From Chlamydiota bacterium (GTDB lineage: Bacteria; Chlamydiota; Chlamydiia; Chlamydiales; JAJFMB01), in contig JAJFMB010000319.1 of assembly GCA_021772355.1 (NCBI GenBank), positions 1 through 13,077 on the forward strand: a stretch of DNA of 13,077 nucleotides. Direction: 5' to 3'. This document shows, piece after piece, positions 12,153-13,077 of the stretch (its first letter is position 1; every line of letters begins with the position of its first letter). The translations under genes and the position numbers were made by a program. A model generated the notes under the pieces. That model did not search any database, was not told the origin of the DNA, and worked only from the letters and a program-made list of their open reading frames with translations.

Positions 12153-13077
12153 ATGAAACATTTCTTATTTACTTCTGAAGCTGTTGCTATTGGGCATCCT
12201 GATAAGGTAGCGGATCAAATTTCTGATGCGGTGTTGGATGCATGTTTGAAGAAGGATCCTCATGCCAAGGTTGCCTGTGAGGTGCTAGTGACCACAGGGC
12301 TTGTAATTTTGGCTGGGGAGATTACGACTAAGGCGCATCCCGACTATCAAGAAATTGTGCGTACAACGATTCGGGAAATTGGTTATGATGACTGCTCTTT
12401 AGGTTTTGATTGGCGCTCTTGCGGTATTATGCAAACGATCAATAAGCAGTCTCCAGATATTGCTCAAGGGGTGTTGGAAGGTCAGGGACTTTATAAGGAG
12501 CAAGGCGCTGGAGATCAAGGGATCATGTTTGGTTATGCCAGTGATGAAACATCGGAACTGATGCCCTTGCCAATCATGCTTTGCAACCGTTTGGTGCGGG
12601 AGCTGTATCGCCTTAGAACCTCTAAAGAGCTTTCCTATCTGCGTCCTGATGCCAAAACACAAGCGACAATTGAATATGATGAAAATCACGTGCCGAAGCG
12701 ACTACATACTATTGTGCTTTCCACTCAGCATGATGAAGAGGTGTCGCGTGAAACACTTGAACGCGACATGAAGGCGCTGATCCATCGCTTGACTCCTGAT
12801 AATTTTATTGATGACAACACGCTTTTCTATATTAACCCTACCGGAAGATTTGTCATTGGAGGGCCGGCGGCAGACTGCGGCTTAACGGGGCGGAAGCTTA
12901 TCGTTGATACGTATGGTGGGATGGGTAGACACGGTGGAGGCTGTTTTTCCGGGAAGGATCCATCTAAGGTTGACCGTTCGGCGTCGTATGCTGCCCGTTA
13001 TGTGGCAAAAAATTTAGTAGCTGCAAAGCTGGCCAAACGTTGCGAAGTGCAGCTTTCCTACGCTATTGGTGTGCCGT
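12153..13077 (+). CDS. metK: S-adenosylmethionine synthetase (3'-truncated by window end)
   Basis: MetK makes S-adenosylmethionine from methionine and ATP in the cytosol. 308 codons are visible with no stop, so about 80 residues of the usual ~390 lie beyond the edge. The N terminus MKHFLFTSEAVAIGHPDK carries the conserved His15 of GHPDK. GAGDQGIMFGYA (about 118-129) is the ATP-binding signature. TGRFVIGGPAADCGLTGRK and GGGCFSGKDPSKVDRS (261-276) are present, the latter with Cys264 where the family signature usually has Ala. All other signature residues are intact, so an active enzyme is expected. The start has no Shine-Dalgarno and lies just downstream of a promoter-like sequence. Chlamydiaceae lack metK and import SAM, so its presence points to a chlamydia outside that family. 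Confidence 0.95.
   Translation, partial: MKHFLFTSEAVAIGHPDKVADQISDAVLDACLKKDPHAKVACEVLVTTGLVILAGEITTKAHPDYQEIVRTTIREIGYDDCSLGFDWRSCGIMQTINKQSPDIAQGVLEGQGLYKEQGAGDQGIMFGYASDETSELMPLPIMLCNRLVRELYRLRTSKELSYLRPDAKTQATIEYDENHVPKRLHTIVLSTQHDEEVSRETLERDMKALIHRLTPDNFIDDNTLFYINPTGRFVIGGPAADCGLTGRKLIVDTYGGMGRHGGGCFSGKDPSKVDRSASYAARYVAKNLVAAKLAKRCEVQLSYAIGVP

Noticed and set aside
12399..12689. A 96-codon minus-strand open frame inside metK.
   Set aside because: It is the shadow of a highly conserved gene on the other strand.

Overview
The window looks like chromosome from a member of the Chlamydiota outside the family Chlamydiaceae (an 'environmental' chlamydia of the Waddlia/Simkania/Parachlamydia kind). 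The basis is the order tolB-pal-LysM protein, which matches the Chlamydia CT599-CT600-CT601 region as I remember it, together with a CHLPS/DUF818-type hydrolase (a family named after Chlamydia). It also carries genes for pathways that Chlamydiaceae lack (pyrB, metK, a MurI-like gene). The genus is inference, since no database search was possible.

Region 1 (1-3570, + strand) is a cell-envelope operon. It holds the tail of a probable tolA, then tolB, the peptidoglycan-binding lipoprotein pal, a coiled-coil/LysM periplasmic protein where many bacteria have cpoB/ybgF, and a short glutamate-racemase-like gene overlapping it by 4 nt. All of it concerns the link between outer membrane and peptidoglycan, or the D-glutamate that goes into peptidoglycan.

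Region 2 (3571-7508, + strand) begins with a very AT-rich leader (7 G/C in 90 nt). Four overlapping tandem paralogues (called A, B, C, D here) of an unrecognised multi-pass membrane family follow. They share a hydrophobic core and a conserved C-terminal peptide (TLPLGGT-V/L-V-V), and A, B and C also carry a small beta-rich module that D has lost. The array ends at a strong intrinsic terminator lying inside the coding region of the convergent neighbour. This array is the best candidate for an undescribed system in the window.

Region 3 (7418-8517, - strand) is a two-gene unit: a DUF4396 membrane protein rich in Met and His, and a small exported, C-terminally anchored protein with a Cys-Cys pair. 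Its divergent promoter region contains two perfect inverted repeats.

Region 4 (8599-13077, + strand) holds a large HTTM-like membrane protein, aspartate carbamoyltransferase (pyrB) whose best-supported start would give it a signal peptide, a CHLPS-like alpha/beta hydrolase, and metK, which is cut by the window end. The first three are closely spaced and may be co-transcribed. metK has its own promoter-like sequence and almost no leader.

No tRNA, rRNA, CRISPR array, insertion sequence or integrase was seen, and no gene-free stretch exceeds about 100 nt.
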